NCBI GenBank assembly: GCA_035192965.1
Contig: CP136571.1
Location: 888,501-952,500 of the forward strand
Length of the DNA: 64,000 bases
Direction of reading: 5' to 3'
Source of the DNA: Fuscovulum sp.
Lineage (GTDB): Bacteria; Pseudomonadota; Alphaproteobacteria; Rhodobacterales; Rhodobacteraceae
The notes under the pieces are model-generated. The model saw nothing but the letters and a program-made list of their open reading frames with translations, was not told the DNA's origin and made no database searches. The translations under genes and the position numbers were made by a program. This document shows positions 1 to 8,038 of the stretch, piece after piece; position 1 is the stretch's first letter; each line of letters starts with the position of its first letter.

Positions 1-64
1 CATGGTTGGCGACATTGATGAGGCCGTGGCCAAAGCCCAGCGTCTTGCTGCGGCAGCGGCATAA
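1..64 (+). CDS. atpD: ATP synthase F1 subunit beta, C-terminal end (partial)
   Basis: Only the last 20 codons are present, reading MVGDIDEAVAKAQRLAAAAA and then TAA at 62-64. The MVGDIDE segment followed by an Ala-rich end is the usual C-terminus of alphaproteobacterial AtpD. The next gene starts 12 nt later and is atpC, as expected for the atpHAGDC order. The rest of the gene lies outside the window. Identification rests on this short tail plus the neighbour. Confidence 0.85.
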   Translation, partial: MVGDIDEAVAKAQRLAAAAA

Positions 65-76
65 GGGGGCAAGCCA

Positions 77-469
77 ATGGCAGGCACGCTGCAATTCGAC
101 CTTGTCTCGCCGGAGCGGAGGCTTGCCTCTGTTGCCGCGAGCGAGGTTCAGATCCCGGGGGCCGATGGCGACCTGACGGCGATGGAGGGGCATTCGCCCA
201 CCATCACCACGCTGCGCCCCGGCATTCTGAAGGCGGTTTCGGCCGAAGGGGCGAAGTCCTATGTAGTGACCGGCGGTTTTGCCGACATCACCGCCAGCAG
301 CGTTTCGGTTCTGGCCGAACGTGCGGTGCCGGTGGAAGAGGCCAATGCCGCCCTGTTTGACGGTCTGCTGGCCGAGGCGCGCGAAGCCGCCGCCACGTCA
401 GCCGACAAGGATAGCGCCGACAAACTGGTCGCCGACATTCTGGCCATGCGCGCGGCGGTGGGCCAATAG
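77..469 (+). CDS. atpC: F0F1 ATP synthase subunit epsilon
   Basis: This 130-aa protein matches the length of short alphaproteobacterial epsilon subunits. The N-terminal beta-sandwich begins MAGTLQFDLVSPERRLAS, and the family signature around residues 26-45 (IPGADGDLTAMEGHSPTITT) is present. A short Ala-rich helical C-terminus follows. The subunit sits on the central stalk of the membrane ATP synthase and couples and regulates rotation. The gene follows atpD by 12 nt with a GGGGGC-type ribosome site and is followed by an intrinsic terminator, so it closes the atp operon. Confidence 0.97.
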   Translation: MAGTLQFDLVSPERRLASVAASEVQIPGADGDLTAMEGHSPTITTLRPGILKAVSAEGAKSYVVTGGFADITASSVSVLAERAVPVEEANAALFDGLLAEAREAAATSADKDSADKLVADILAMRAAVGQ

Positions 470-493
470 GCGCGCAGGTCTGATGCAATCGTG

Positions 494-526
494 AAGGCCC
501 CGTTGTCATGGCGGGGCCTTTTCTTA
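494..526 (+). terminator. Rho-independent terminator of the atp operon
   Basis: A 9-bp stem (AAGGCCCCG at 494-502 with CGGGGCCTT at 512-520) is followed by TTTTCTT. It lies 25 nt after the atpC stop and before the H-lectin gene, so it should end atp transcription. Confidence 0.85.
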
Positions 527-575
527 TGGTGGTCCTGCGTGTTGCATGACCAAGTAAGGGGTGACCGGAGTCCGG

Positions 576-941
576 ATGAAACAGCCAAAGATGAAGCGCA
601 TGTCAGCCAGCAGGATCGGGATATTGCAGGGCAGCCGCATCCTGTTTTCGGATTTTGCGTCGGATGGCGTGATGTGGACGGGCAGCGGCGACCGCGAAAG
701 CCGGTTCCATGTGACCTTCAACGAAGCCTTTCGCGCGCCCCCCGCCGTGATGGTGGGCATTTCCCTGTGGGACATGGACCACAAGACCAACATGCGCGCC
801 GACCTGACCGCCGAGAATGTATCGGAAAAGGGGTTTCAGCTGGTGTTCCGCACATGGGGCGACACGCGCATCGCCCGCATTCGCGCGGATTGGACAGCCA
901 TCGGCCCGGTGCGGGACGAGGACGACTGGGACATCGCGTGA
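576..941 (+). CDS. H-type lectin domain protein
   Basis: The product is about 121 aa and is nearly all one H-type lectin (discoidin-I C-terminal type) domain. The signatures LFSDF, MWTGSGDRE, AFRAPPAVMVGISLWDMD, RADLTAENV and FQLVFRTWGDTR/IARIRADW can be seen. Such domains bind N-acetylgalactosamine-like sugars in eukaryotes; the bacterial role is not known to me. No signal peptide is visible. I chose ATG 576 because CGGAG lies 5 nt upstream; GTG 561 would add five residues. The gene sits directly behind the atp operon but past its terminator. Confidence 0.8.
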   Translation: MKQPKMKRMSASRIGILQGSRILFSDFASDGVMWTGSGDRESRFHVTFNEAFRAPPAVMVGISLWDMDHKTNMRADLTAENVSEKGFQLVFRTWGDTRIARIRADWTAIGPVRDEDDWDIA

Positions 942-1024
942 CAGGGGCCTGGCCGCCCGCTGTCACCGTCGCCAACTGAACGCAGCTTTGCTGTAGTGGT
1001 CAGACAGGGCCGTATCGGCGCCGA

Positions 1025-2044
1025 TCACCCGCGCACATACATGCCTTCGTAGATCGGGACGAGCGTATCGGTTTCGAACAGCGATGACACGCTGGTGCCG
1101 TTCCAGATGTTCAGGATCGCCTGGGCAAAGACCGGGGCGGTGGGGACGATGCGGATGTTCGATGCCGCGCGGACCTCATCCGTGGGGGCGATGGAATCGG
1201 TGATCACCAGCGATTTCATCACCGAATTCTGCACTCGCTCCACCGCCGGGCCGGAAAGGACGCCGTGGGTGATGTAGCTGTGAACCTCGGTCGCGCCGTT
1301 TTCCATCAGCACCTCTGCCGCCTTGCACAGCGTTCCGGCGGTGTCGCAGATATCGTCCACGATGATGCATTTGCGGCCACGCACATCACCGATCACGGTC
1401 ATCCCGGCCACTTCGCCCGCCTTTTCGCGGCGCTTGTCCACGATGGCAAGGGGGGCATTGATCCGCTTGGCCAGTTCGCGGGCGCGGGCCACGCCACCCA
1501 CATCGGGCGAGACGATCATCAGGTCTTCCAGCTGGCCCTTGAAGTGGTGTTCGATGTCCAGTGCAAAGACCGGGCTGGCATAGAGGTTGTCCACCGGAAT
1601 GTCGAAGAACCCCTGAATCTGCGCCGCGTGCAGGTCGAGCGTCAGCACGCGGTCAACGCCCGCGCGGGTGATCAGATTGGCGACCAGCTTGGCGCTGATG
1701 GGCGTGCGCGCCTTGGCGCGGCGGTCCTGACGGGCATAGCCGAAATAGGGGATCACGGCGGTGATGCGCGCCGCCGACGACCGGCGCAACGCATCGGTCA
1801 TGATCAAGAGTTCCATCAGGTTGTCATTGGCCGGGTTCGAGGTGGACTGGATGATGTACATATCCTCGCCCCGGACATTCTCGAACACCTCGACGAAAAT
1901 CTCCTGATCGTTGAAGCGTTCGATGCGGGCATCCACCAGATTGACCGACATGCCGCGGTGCATCGACATGCGTCGGGCGATGGCCTTGGCAAGCGGCAGG
2001 TTGGCATTGCCGGAGATCAGCTTCGGTTCGGTGATGGCGGGCAT
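1025..2044 (-). CDS. prs: Ribose-phosphate pyrophosphokinase (PRPP synthetase)
   Basis: This 339-aa enzyme makes PRPP from ribose-5-phosphate and ATP for purine, pyrimidine, histidine and NAD synthesis. It begins [22 protein letters not shown]. It carries the flexible-loop [15 protein letters not shown], the [12 protein letters not shown] segment and the PRPP-binding signature [14 protein letters not shown]. The reading frame is open 134 codons further upstream, but that part has no family similarity. ATG 2044 has GGAG 6 nt upstream and gives the usual length. It is divergent from the isomerase gene at 2170. Confidence 0.96.
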   Translation of the reverse strand: MPAITEPKLISGNANLPLAKAIARRMSMHRGMSVNLVDARIERFNDQEIFVEVFENVRGEDMYIIQSTSNPANDNLMELLIMTDALRRSSAARITAVIPYFGYARQDRRAKARTPISAKLVANLITRAGVDRVLTLDLHAAQIQGFFDIPVDNLYASPVFALDIEHHFKGQLEDLMIVSPDVGGVARARELAKRINAPLAIVDKRREKAGEVAGMTVIGDVRGRKCIIVDDICDTAGTLCKAAEVLMENGATEVHSYITHGVLSGPAVERVQNSVMKSLVITDSIAPTDEVRAASNIRIVPTAPVFAQAILNIWNGTSVSSLFETDTLVPIYEGMYVRG

Positions 2045-2169
2045 TTGGGACTCCGGGGCCTTCGGATTCTGAGGGGACGCAAGGGCGGATGCGACACGGA
2101 TTCGGCGCTGGACACGCCTTATCACTGCGTTACGGTCTTGCAAACCAAGGCTGAACCGGGGGTGGGCAA

Positions 2170-2763
2170 ATGGTGCAGATCGACTACTTTTTCGCGGTGA
2201 TTTCGCCCTTTGTCTATCTGGCGGGCGACCGGCTGGAACAGATCGCGGAACGGCAGGGGGCGACGATCCGCTATATCCCGATCGACGGGCCGGCGCTGTT
2301 TCCGCGCACGGGTGGGCAGGTGCTGGCGGAGCGGCATGAAAGCCGCAAAGCCTATCGCTTGCAGGAGTTGGCGCGGTGGTCGCGGCGGTTGGGGATGAAG
2401 CTGGACCTGCAGCCCGCGTATTTTCCGGTGAACCCGGCGCCGGCATCCTATGCCATCATCGCGGCGGCTGCGGCGGGGGGTGGCGATCTGGCCGGGCTGG
2501 TGCGGGCCTTTCCCCGCGCGGTCTGGTCCGAGGGGCGCAATATCGCGGATGATGCGGTGGTGAAAGAGATCATGGCAGAGAACGGCTTTGATCCCGCCAT
2601 TGCCGACCGAGGCATGTTCATGGCCGCCGATACCTATGTCCGCAATCTGGACGAGGCCGTGTCGCGCGGGGTGTTCGGCTTGCCCTTTTATATCGTGGGC
2701 GAAGAGCGTTTCTGGGGGCAGGACAGGCTGGACCTGTTGGAGGATCATCTGGCGGGGCGGTAG
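2170..2763 (+). CDS. 2-hydroxychromene-2-carboxylate isomerase family protein (DsbA fold)
   Basis: This 197-aa member of the DsbA/kappa-GST-like thioredoxin superfamily has the HCCA isomerase pattern. It starts with [19 protein letters not shown], where the DsbA Cys pair is replaced by Ser-Pro-Phe. The cis-Pro region [22 protein letters not shown] is followed by the short C-terminal helix. The classical enzyme acts with glutathione in naphthalene breakdown, but most chromosomal homologues have no proven substrate. No aromatic-catabolism genes are nearby, so only the family can be assigned. Confidence 0.85.
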   Translation: MVQIDYFFAVISPFVYLAGDRLEQIAERQGATIRYIPIDGPALFPRTGGQVLAERHESRKAYRLQELARWSRRLGMKLDLQPAYFPVNPAPASYAIIAAAAAGGGDLAGLVRAFPRAVWSEGRNIADDAVVKEIMAENGFDPAIADRGMFMAADTYVRNLDEAVSRGVFGLPFYIVGEERFWGQDRLDLLEDHLAGR

Positions 2764-2806
2764 GGCGCCATCAGACAAACGCTGTGGTGGTGGTGCCGTC
2801 GCAGTT

Positions 2807-2827
2807 GGGTATTTGGGCCAAGATGAA
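2807..2827 (+). repeat. Interspersed repeat copy A (GGGTATTT..GCCAAGATGA)
   Basis: The sequence GGGTATTTGGGCCAAGATGA lies between the convergent isomerase and threonine aldolase genes. Near-identical copies occur at 29511 (+), 39908 (+) and 40070 (-), and a degenerate one at about 17158. Copies A, B and D are also preceded by TTG (A and B by AGTTG). Confidence 0.7.
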
Positions 2828-2836
2828 ACGGCAGGG

Positions 2837-3871
2837 TCAGGCCTTGAGATGCCCGAGGAAGTGGTCGACGTGATCCTCGGTCGTGTTCCATGACGCGACC
2901 ATCCGCGCGGTTTCGCGGCCATCGGCCAGGGGGCGCAGGTCGTAATAAACCGCACCCGCCGCTTGCAGATGTGCGTGGCCGCCCGGTTCCCAGTTGGCAA
3001 AGATCATGTTCGCCTGCGACGGATGTGTCAGCGCGGCGTGGTTGAGGCCCGCGATGCCCTGCGCCAGCCGCTGCCCCATGGCATTGGCCTGCGCGGCAAG
3101 GCGCATCCACAAGCCATCGGTCAGATAGGCCTCCATCTGTACCGACAGGAAGCGGTGCTTTGAGAAGAGATGCCCGCCGCGTTTGCGGCGCAGTTCCAGT
3201 TCCCAGGACTTTGTGGGATCGAACAGCACCACCGCCTCGACCCCAAGCAAGCCGTTCTTGGTGCCGCCAAAGGACAGCACATCAATGCCGGCGCGCCATG
3301 TCATGTCGGCCGGGCTGGCCCCGGTGGCCACAAGCGCATTGGCAAAGCGCGCGCCGTCCAGATGGCAAGGCAGGCCGTGGGATTTGGCGATGGCGGTCAG
3401 GGCGGCAATCTCGGCCGGGGTGTAGACGGTGCCTGCCTCTGTGACATTGGTCAGCGACAGGCAACCGCGCTGTACGCCATGTACGCCGGATGCTCCGGTG
3501 GTGGCCAGCGCCTCGGTCAGCGCGTCGGGCGTGATGCGCCCATGCGCGCCGTCGATCAGCACCAGTTTCGCGCCGTTTGTATAGAATTCGGGTGCGCCGC
3601 ACTCATCTTCGGCTATATGGGCGTGACGGTGGCAGAAGACGGCGCCCCAGGGATCGGTCAGCGTGGCCAGCGCCAGCGCATTGGCGGCGGTGCCGGTGGC
3701 GACCAGATGGACCGAGGCTTCGGGTGCATCGAACAGGGCGCGCATCTGCGCGGTGACGCGGGCCATGATGTCATCGCCGCCATAGCTGCGGGCGAAGCCT
3801 TCGTTGGCGCGCAAGAGCGCCTGCATGACTTCGGGCGGCGCGCCGGAGGTATTGTCTGAGGCGAAGAACAT
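2837..3871 (-). CDS. ltaE: Threonine aldolase (low-specificity, PLP-dependent)
   Basis: This 344-aa fold-type I PLP enzyme cleaves L-threonine or L-allo-threonine to glycine and acetaldehyde. Visible landmarks are FFASDNTSGAPPEVMQAL at the N-terminus, the glycine loop VATGTAANALAL, the HLDGARFANAL segment with the cofactor Asp, and the Schiff-base Lys in LSFGGTKNG. Length is normal for the family. Its ATG follows the stop of the upstream ycgN-type gene by one base, so the two are probably co-transcribed on the minus strand. Confidence 0.93.
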   Translation of the reverse strand: MFFASDNTSGAPPEVMQALLRANEGFARSYGGDDIMARVTAQMRALFDAPEASVHLVATGTAANALALATLTDPWGAVFCHRHAHIAEDECGAPEFYTNGAKLVLIDGAHGRITPDALTEALATTGASGVHGVQRGCLSLTNVTEAGTVYTPAEIAALTAIAKSHGLPCHLDGARFANALVATGASPADMTWRAGIDVLSFGGTKNGLLGVEAVVLFDPTKSWELELRRKRGGHLFSKHRFLSVQMEAYLTDGLWMRLAAQANAMGQRLAQGIAGLNHAALTHPSQANMIFANWEPGGHAHLQAAGAVYYDLRPLADGRETARMVASWNTTEDHVDHFLGHLKA

Positions 3872-3872
3872 G

Positions 3873-4328
3873 TCAGGGCTTCTCGTCGATGATATAGTCG
3901 TCCCATTCTTCTTCAGGGACTTCGAATTCCGGCACGGTCATGCCGCGCACCGAATTGCCGGAGGTATGGGTGCTTTCGGGATCACCGGTGCGCAGCGGGT
4001 GCCAGTCGGGCAAGGTGCCGCCCTGATGGAGCAAGCGATAGGCGCAGGTGCGGGGCATCCAATAGGCGACCTTGGGCAGGGTCTTGGGCGTGAGGCGCAC
4101 GCAATCGGGCACGAATTGATGGCGGATCGCATATTGGCTGCAACGGCACGTTTCGCCATCCAGCAGGCGGCAGGCGACGCGGGTGTAATCCACCTCGCCC
4201 GTGTCTTCATATTCGATCTTGTTCAGGCAGCACTTGCCGCAGCCATCACAGAGCGCCTCCCATTCCGGGGCGGTCATCTTGGTGAGGGGGACAGTCTCCC
4301 AGAAGCGGGGGCGGAGTTTCGTTGTCAT
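3873..4328 (-). CDS. YcgN-family cysteine-cluster protein (UPF0260)
   Basis: This 151-aa protein has the YcgN/UPF0260 pattern: RPRFWETVPLTKMTAPEWEALCDGCGKCCLNKIEYEDTG near the N-terminus, CRLLDGETCRCSQY in the middle, then VPDCVRLTP and the MPRTCAYRLLHQG segment. The many ordered cysteines suggest a metal or Fe-S site, which is inferred. The function of the family is unknown to me. The frame extends upstream, but ATG 4328 (MTTKLRPRFWE) gives the conserved family start. Between it and ribF lies a cluster of palindromes. Confidence 0.85.
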   Translation of the reverse strand: MTTKLRPRFWETVPLTKMTAPEWEALCDGCGKCCLNKIEYEDTGEVDYTRVACRLLDGETCRCSQYAIRHQFVPDCVRLTPKTLPKVAYWMPRTCAYRLLHQGGTLPDWHPLRTGDPESTHTSGNSVRGMTVPEFEVPEEEWDDYIIDEKP

Positions 4329-4372
4329 GGCCGCGAAGGTGCGCTTTTGGCCGGGGAAAGGGAAGCGGGGGA

Positions 4373-4476
4373 GCGCCAAAATTTTGCGAGCAAAATTTTG
4401 GCGCGGCAGGCCCGAAATTTTTCTGGAAAAATTTTGGGCAGAGAGTCGGCGAAACTTTTCGGGGAAAAGTTTCGCC
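4373..4476. repeat. Cluster of three AT-armed palindromes
   Basis: There are three consecutive hairpins: 4373-4404 (arms GCGCCAAAATTTTGC, loop GA), 4411-4438 (arms CCCGAAATTTTTC / GAAAAATTTTGGG with one G-T pair) and 4448-4476 (arms GGCGAAACTTTTC / GAAAAGTTTCGCC). The arm sequences differ but each pairs internally. On the minus strand the cluster starts 6 nt after the ribF stop and ends before ycgN. It belongs to the family also seen at 24424, 32881, 40350, 60400 and 62942. Confidence 0.85.
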
Positions 4477-4482
4477 GCTCAC

Positions 4483-5409
4483 CTACAGTGCCGAGAGGAT
4501 CGCGCGGGCGCGGGTGCAATCGGCGTCCATCTGGGTGATCAGCGCCTCAAGCCCGTCGAATTTCAATTCGGGGCGCAGGAAATCGACAAAGGCGATCGAC
4601 AGGTGCTGACCATAGAGGTCGCCTTTGAAATCGAAGAGGAAGGTTTCAAGGTTGGGCCGGTTCTCCCCGAACATAGGCCGCACGCCCAGGCTGGCCGCGC
4701 CCATATGGCTGCCCGCCTGTGGGCCGGTCAGGATGTCGACCTTGACCGCATAGACGCCGAAGCGGGGCAGGTGCAGCCCGTCGACCGACATGTTGGCGGT
4801 GGGATAGCCCAGTTCCCGGCCGCGCTTTTCGCCGTGGATCACCTCGCCCTCGATCCGGTGCCAATGCCCCAGCATGGCGGCGGCATCGCGCGGGCGGCCA
4901 TCGGTCAGAGCCTGACGGATGGCGGTGGAGGAGACCTCGATCCCCGCAATGGCAACGAGCGGGGCGATGGTGACGTCAAAGCCCAGCGTCGCGCCAAGGA
5001 TGCGCAGATCGGCGGCAGTGCCGGCGCGGCCTTTGCCAAAGCAGAAATCCGACCCGACGACGACATGCGAGATGCCAAGGCCATCGGCCAGAACGTCGCG
5101 GGCAAAGGCCTCGGGCGTGAGGCCGGCGAGGGCGCGGTCGAACGGCAGTTGATACAGCTGATCCACCCCGATCTTGGCCAGCCGGTTGGCCCGCGCCTCG
5201 GCATTCATCAGCCGGAAAGGCGGGGCATCGGGGGCAAAGACCTGACGGGGATGGGGTTCAAAGGTGACAATGCCAAGGGGCGCGCCGGGGCGGCGGGCAA
5301 GGTCGATCACCGATTGATGGCCCAGATGCAGGCCGTCGAAATTGCCCATGGCGACAGAGGCACCGCGGGCGGCGTGGTCGATGTTCTGCCAATGATGGTG
5401 AACGCGCAT
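4483..5409 (-). CDS. ribF: Bifunctional riboflavin kinase / FAD synthetase
   Basis: This 308-aa cytoplasmic enzyme converts riboflavin to FMN and FAD. The N-terminal nucleotidyltransferase half has SVAMGNFDGLHLGHQSVID (the HxGH site), VTFEPHPRQVF and VVVGSDFCFGKGRAG. The substrate-adjacent ISSTAIR-like motif reads VSSTAIRQAL. The C-terminal flavokinase half begins near residue 185 with GEKRGRELGYPTANM and ends with FLRPELKFDGLEALITQMDAD. The start ATG 5409 has GGGGGAAG just upstream. It precedes ycgN and ltaE on the same strand. Confidence 0.96.
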   Translation of the reverse strand: MRVHHHWQNIDHAARGASVAMGNFDGLHLGHQSVIDLARRPGAPLGIVTFEPHPRQVFAPDAPPFRLMNAEARANRLAKIGVDQLYQLPFDRALAGLTPEAFARDVLADGLGISHVVVGSDFCFGKGRAGTAADLRILGATLGFDVTIAPLVAIAGIEVSSTAIRQALTDGRPRDAAAMLGHWHRIEGEVIHGEKRGRELGYPTANMSVDGLHLPRFGVYAVKVDILTGPQAGSHMGAASLGVRPMFGENRPNLETFLFDFKGDLYGQHLSIAFVDFLRPELKFDGLEALITQMDADCTRARAILSAL

Positions 5410-5448
5410 CTTCCCCCGAGGCGGGGGCCTGCCCCGTCGTCCTGGCCG

Positions 5449-5904
5449 TCAGTCGAACTTGCGGCTGGGCGCAAGAACCAGCGCCTCGCCCTTCAGCACG
5501 ACCGTATTACCCACTGCGCAGTGGGTTTCAAGGGTGACGCGGCGCTTGGCGTGATCGATCGCCACGACCTTCACCTCGGCCCGGACGGTATCGCCGGGGC
5601 GGACGGGGGCCATGAACTTCAGGCTTTGGCCCAGATAGACGGTGCCATGGCCGGGAAGCTGTTCGCCGATCACGGCGGAAATCAGCCCCGCGGTCAGCAT
5701 CCCATGGGCGATGCGGCCCTGAAAGATGGTGTCTTGGGCATAGGATTCGTCCAGATGCACGGGATTGCGGTCTGTCGACACCTCGGCGAACATTTCGATG
5801 TCGCGGTCGGTCACGGTTTTCATCAGGTGACGAGTCATCCCGATTTCGAGATCCTCGATGCAGATCGTGCCGCGCGGCTGATTGTCGATGGCTCTGGCGA
5901 ACAT
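5449..5904 (-). CDS. MaoC-like (hotdog-fold) dehydratase
   Basis: This 151-aa single hotdog domain of the MaoC/R-specific enoyl-CoA hydratase type has the catalytic pattern D-x4-H in STDRNPVHLDESYA. It is followed by FQGRIAHGMLTAGLISAVIGEQLPG. Such enzymes hydrate trans-2-enoyl-CoA or related acyl-CoAs; PhaJ is the best-known relative. The specific substrate cannot be read from the sequence. It lies 39 nt upstream of ribF on the same strand. Confidence 0.9.
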   Translation of the reverse strand: MFARAIDNQPRGTICIEDLEIGMTRHLMKTVTDRDIEMFAEVSTDRNPVHLDESYAQDTIFQGRIAHGMLTAGLISAVIGEQLPGHGTVYLGQSLKFMAPVRPGDTVRAEVKVVAIDHAKRRVTLETHCAVGNTVVLKGEALVLAPSRKFD

Positions 5905-6019
5905 GGCCGAATCCCCTTTGATCTGGCGCGACCATAGCCTGCGCCGCAGTGCGGCGCAATTCCGTTGGGTAACTTTTTATCTCAACCGTGACTTTTCACG
6001 CAAGATTGTTGCGGAGCGG

Positions 6020-6898
6020 TCAGCCGAGGAAGGCGATGGCATGGGTGGGAGACAGTTGCTGCTCTTCTAGCCATGCCGTCAGAAGGGCCGGGTCCGGCTG
6101 GGCGTGATCGGGGCCGAAGGCGGCGGCGGCGATGCCGCCGGTGACAAACAGCGTGTCGATCCCTTCGCCGATGCCGCCCTGAATATCGGTGTTGATCCCG
6201 TCACCAATGGCCAGAATCGCGGCATCTTCGCGCCCGGTCCGTTCGGCCATGCGGCGGCGGGCGAGGTCATAGATCGGGGGGTGCGGCTTGCCGTAATAGA
6301 GCGCGGTGCCGCCCATCGCCTCATAGGCCTGGGCCAGCGCGCCCGCGCAATAAAGCCGCCGCTCGCCCAGATCGACGATCAGATCGGGGTTGGCGCAGAG
6401 CATGGGCAGGTCGTTGGCCTTCATCATCAAAAGCGTGGCGCGGTAATCGTCGGGGGTTTCGGTCAGATCGTCGCGCAGGCCGGTGACGACCACACCTGTC
6501 GCATCCTTCAGGGGGACGCGGGTGATCTTGATCGGGTCATGGGCATCCGTGGGCAGGTCGGTGAAGAAGGTGTCGTCCTTGTCTGCGCCGATGTGGTGGA
6601 CGCGGGGGCCGACGGCACCAGAGAGCATGGCATATTGCGACGCATCGCCGGAGGAGACGATGTCATCCCAGCAATCTTCCGGCACGCCGATGGTGGCGAT
6701 CTGGGCTGCGACGCTGGCGCGGGGGCGCGGGGAATTGGTCAGCAGGACGACGTAACCACCGTTGGCGCGAAACGCGCGCAGCGCGGCGACGGCGGCGGGG
6801 AAGGGGGTCTTGCCATTGTGCAGGCAGCCCCAGAGATCGCAGAACACCGCGTCATATCGGCCGGAGACGGTGGCAAGGCTGGCGATGAGGTCGGTCAT
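6020..6898 (-). CDS. TIGR01459-family HAD-IIA hydrolase
   Basis: This 292-aa HAD-superfamily protein with a class IIA cap resembles NagD-type phosphatases. Motif I reads FCDLWGCLHNG, so the usual second Asp of DxD is Trp; this is typical of TIGR01459 proteins and is not a local defect. Motif II is LLTNSPRPR, the motif III Lys lies in YYGKPHPPIYDLA, and motif IV is AIGDGINTDIQGG. The substrate is unknown. It stands alone between the MaoC and pyrophosphatase genes on the minus strand. Confidence 0.9.
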   Translation of the reverse strand: MTDLIASLATVSGRYDAVFCDLWGCLHNGKTPFPAAVAALRAFRANGGYVVLLTNSPRPRASVAAQIATIGVPEDCWDDIVSSGDASQYAMLSGAVGPRVHHIGADKDDTFFTDLPTDAHDPIKITRVPLKDATGVVVTGLRDDLTETPDDYRATLLMMKANDLPMLCANPDLIVDLGERRLYCAGALAQAYEAMGGTALYYGKPHPPIYDLARRRMAERTGREDAAILAIGDGINTDIQGGIGEGIDTLFVTGGIAAAAFGPDHAQPDPALLTAWLEEQQLSPTHAIAFLG

Positions 6899-6987
6899 GC
6901 TTTGGCCTTTCCGGCTGTGCTTTTGGCGGTGACGCCCACGCCGACCCTTGCCCGGCAGCGGGAAAGGGTCGGGGAAGGGCTGTCAGA

Positions 6988-7911
6988 TCAGAGTTTCAGC
7001 GCCGGGATGATCTGCTTCTTGCGCGACATGATGCCGGGCAGAACCACGGTATCGCCGGTGACGGTGCAGCCGAACGAGGCTTCGGCCAGTTGCTTGACCA
7101 GATCGTTGGGCACCAGCAGCGTGGCCTCTTCCTTCAGGATGTCGACCACGAAAAGGAGCACCTGATCGGCACCGTCTTCCTTGGCCACGCCCACCATCGA
7201 CGCCATCAGGCTGTCCTTGCGGTCCAGCACGATCTTGGGCGCGGTGGTTTCCAGCACCGAGACGCGCAGTTCCTTGCCCGCGACGGTGTATTCCTTGGAA
7301 TCCATACGCAGCAGTTCGGCATCCGAGAAGGCCGAGACGTCGGATTTCGCTTCGAACATGCGGGTGGCCAGATCGGCCATGTCGACGCCCAGATCAATGG
7401 CCAGCTTTTCCGCAACTGCGCGGTCATGCGGGGTGGTGGTGGGCGAGCGGAATTCCAGCGTGTCGGACAGGATGCAAGACAGCATCGCGCCCTTGATCGA
7501 CCGGGGCGCAGCGGCCACGACGGCATCGCCCATCAGATCGTGCATGATGGTGGCGGTGCATGCCAGCGGGCGGATGGTGATGTCGATCGGGTTCTTGGTC
7601 TTGATGCCGCCGACCAGAAGGTGGTGGTCGATGATGCCCTGAATCTTTGCCTCGTTGATCGAGGGGGGCAGTTCGGCAGGGTTGTTCGTGTCGACGATCA
7701 CGACCTTATCTTCAGCCGTCACGTCCGCGATGATCGCGGGCTTGTCGAGGCCCCAGTGCCGCAGCACGAAGGCCGCTTCGGTGTTGGGTTCGCCCAGCAG
7801 CACGGGTGTGGCGGGGGTGGTTTTCACTTCGGTCAGATACCAGGCCCAGATGATGGGCGACCCGGTTGAATCGGTGTCGGGGGATTTGTGGCCGAAAACG
7901 AGGGTGGTCAT
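6988..7911 (-). CDS. ppaC: Manganese-dependent inorganic pyrophosphatase (family II)
   Basis: This 307-aa DHH-family phosphoesterase hydrolyses PPi to two Pi and so drives biosynthetic reactions. Metal ligands are visible in FGHKSPDTDSTGS (HxxxDxD) and IQGIIDHHLL (DHH). The C-terminal DHHA2 domain ends with the SRKKQ substrate-binding motif (MSRKKQIIPAL). This is the Mn/Co-dependent type, in contrast to the more common family I Ppa. Confidence 0.96.
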   Translation of the reverse strand: MTTLVFGHKSPDTDSTGSPIIWAWYLTEVKTTPATPVLLGEPNTEAAFVLRHWGLDKPAIIADVTAEDKVVIVDTNNPAELPPSINEAKIQGIIDHHLLVGGIKTKNPIDITIRPLACTATIMHDLMGDAVVAAAPRSIKGAMLSCILSDTLEFRSPTTTPHDRAVAEKLAIDLGVDMADLATRMFEAKSDVSAFSDAELLRMDSKEYTVAGKELRVSVLETTAPKIVLDRKDSLMASMVGVAKEDGADQVLLFVVDILKEEATLLVPNDLVKQLAEASFGCTVTGDTVVLPGIMSRKKQIIPALKL

Positions 7912-8038
7912 GGGATACGCCTTGAACGCTAGGGGATGGGTTTGGCGCGCTTATAGGCAAGCTGGCTTGGCTTGTCACGTGCTGCGGTGGCGTATTGCTG
8001 CAACGCAGCAAGATGCCGCGCCCCACGGATGGTGCCCG

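Noticed and set aside
1265..2200. Long plus-strand reading frame opposite prs (and similar ones at 4201-5937, 22534-24297, 34622-36139, 57789-59093)
   Set aside because: They lie fully antisense to well-recognised genes, are rich in Gly, Arg, His and Gln, and show no family motif. They are codon-bias shadows of high-GC genes.
2045..2446. 134-codon N-terminal extension of the prs frame
   Set aside because: Composition is Pro/Arg/Ala-rich without Prs similarity, and an ATG with good GGAG spacing at 2044 gives the normal protein length.
6020..6898. HAD protein with a lost catalytic Asp (DLW for DxD)
   Set aside because: DLWG is the usual motif of TIGR01459 proteins, so it is a family trait and not a local mutation.
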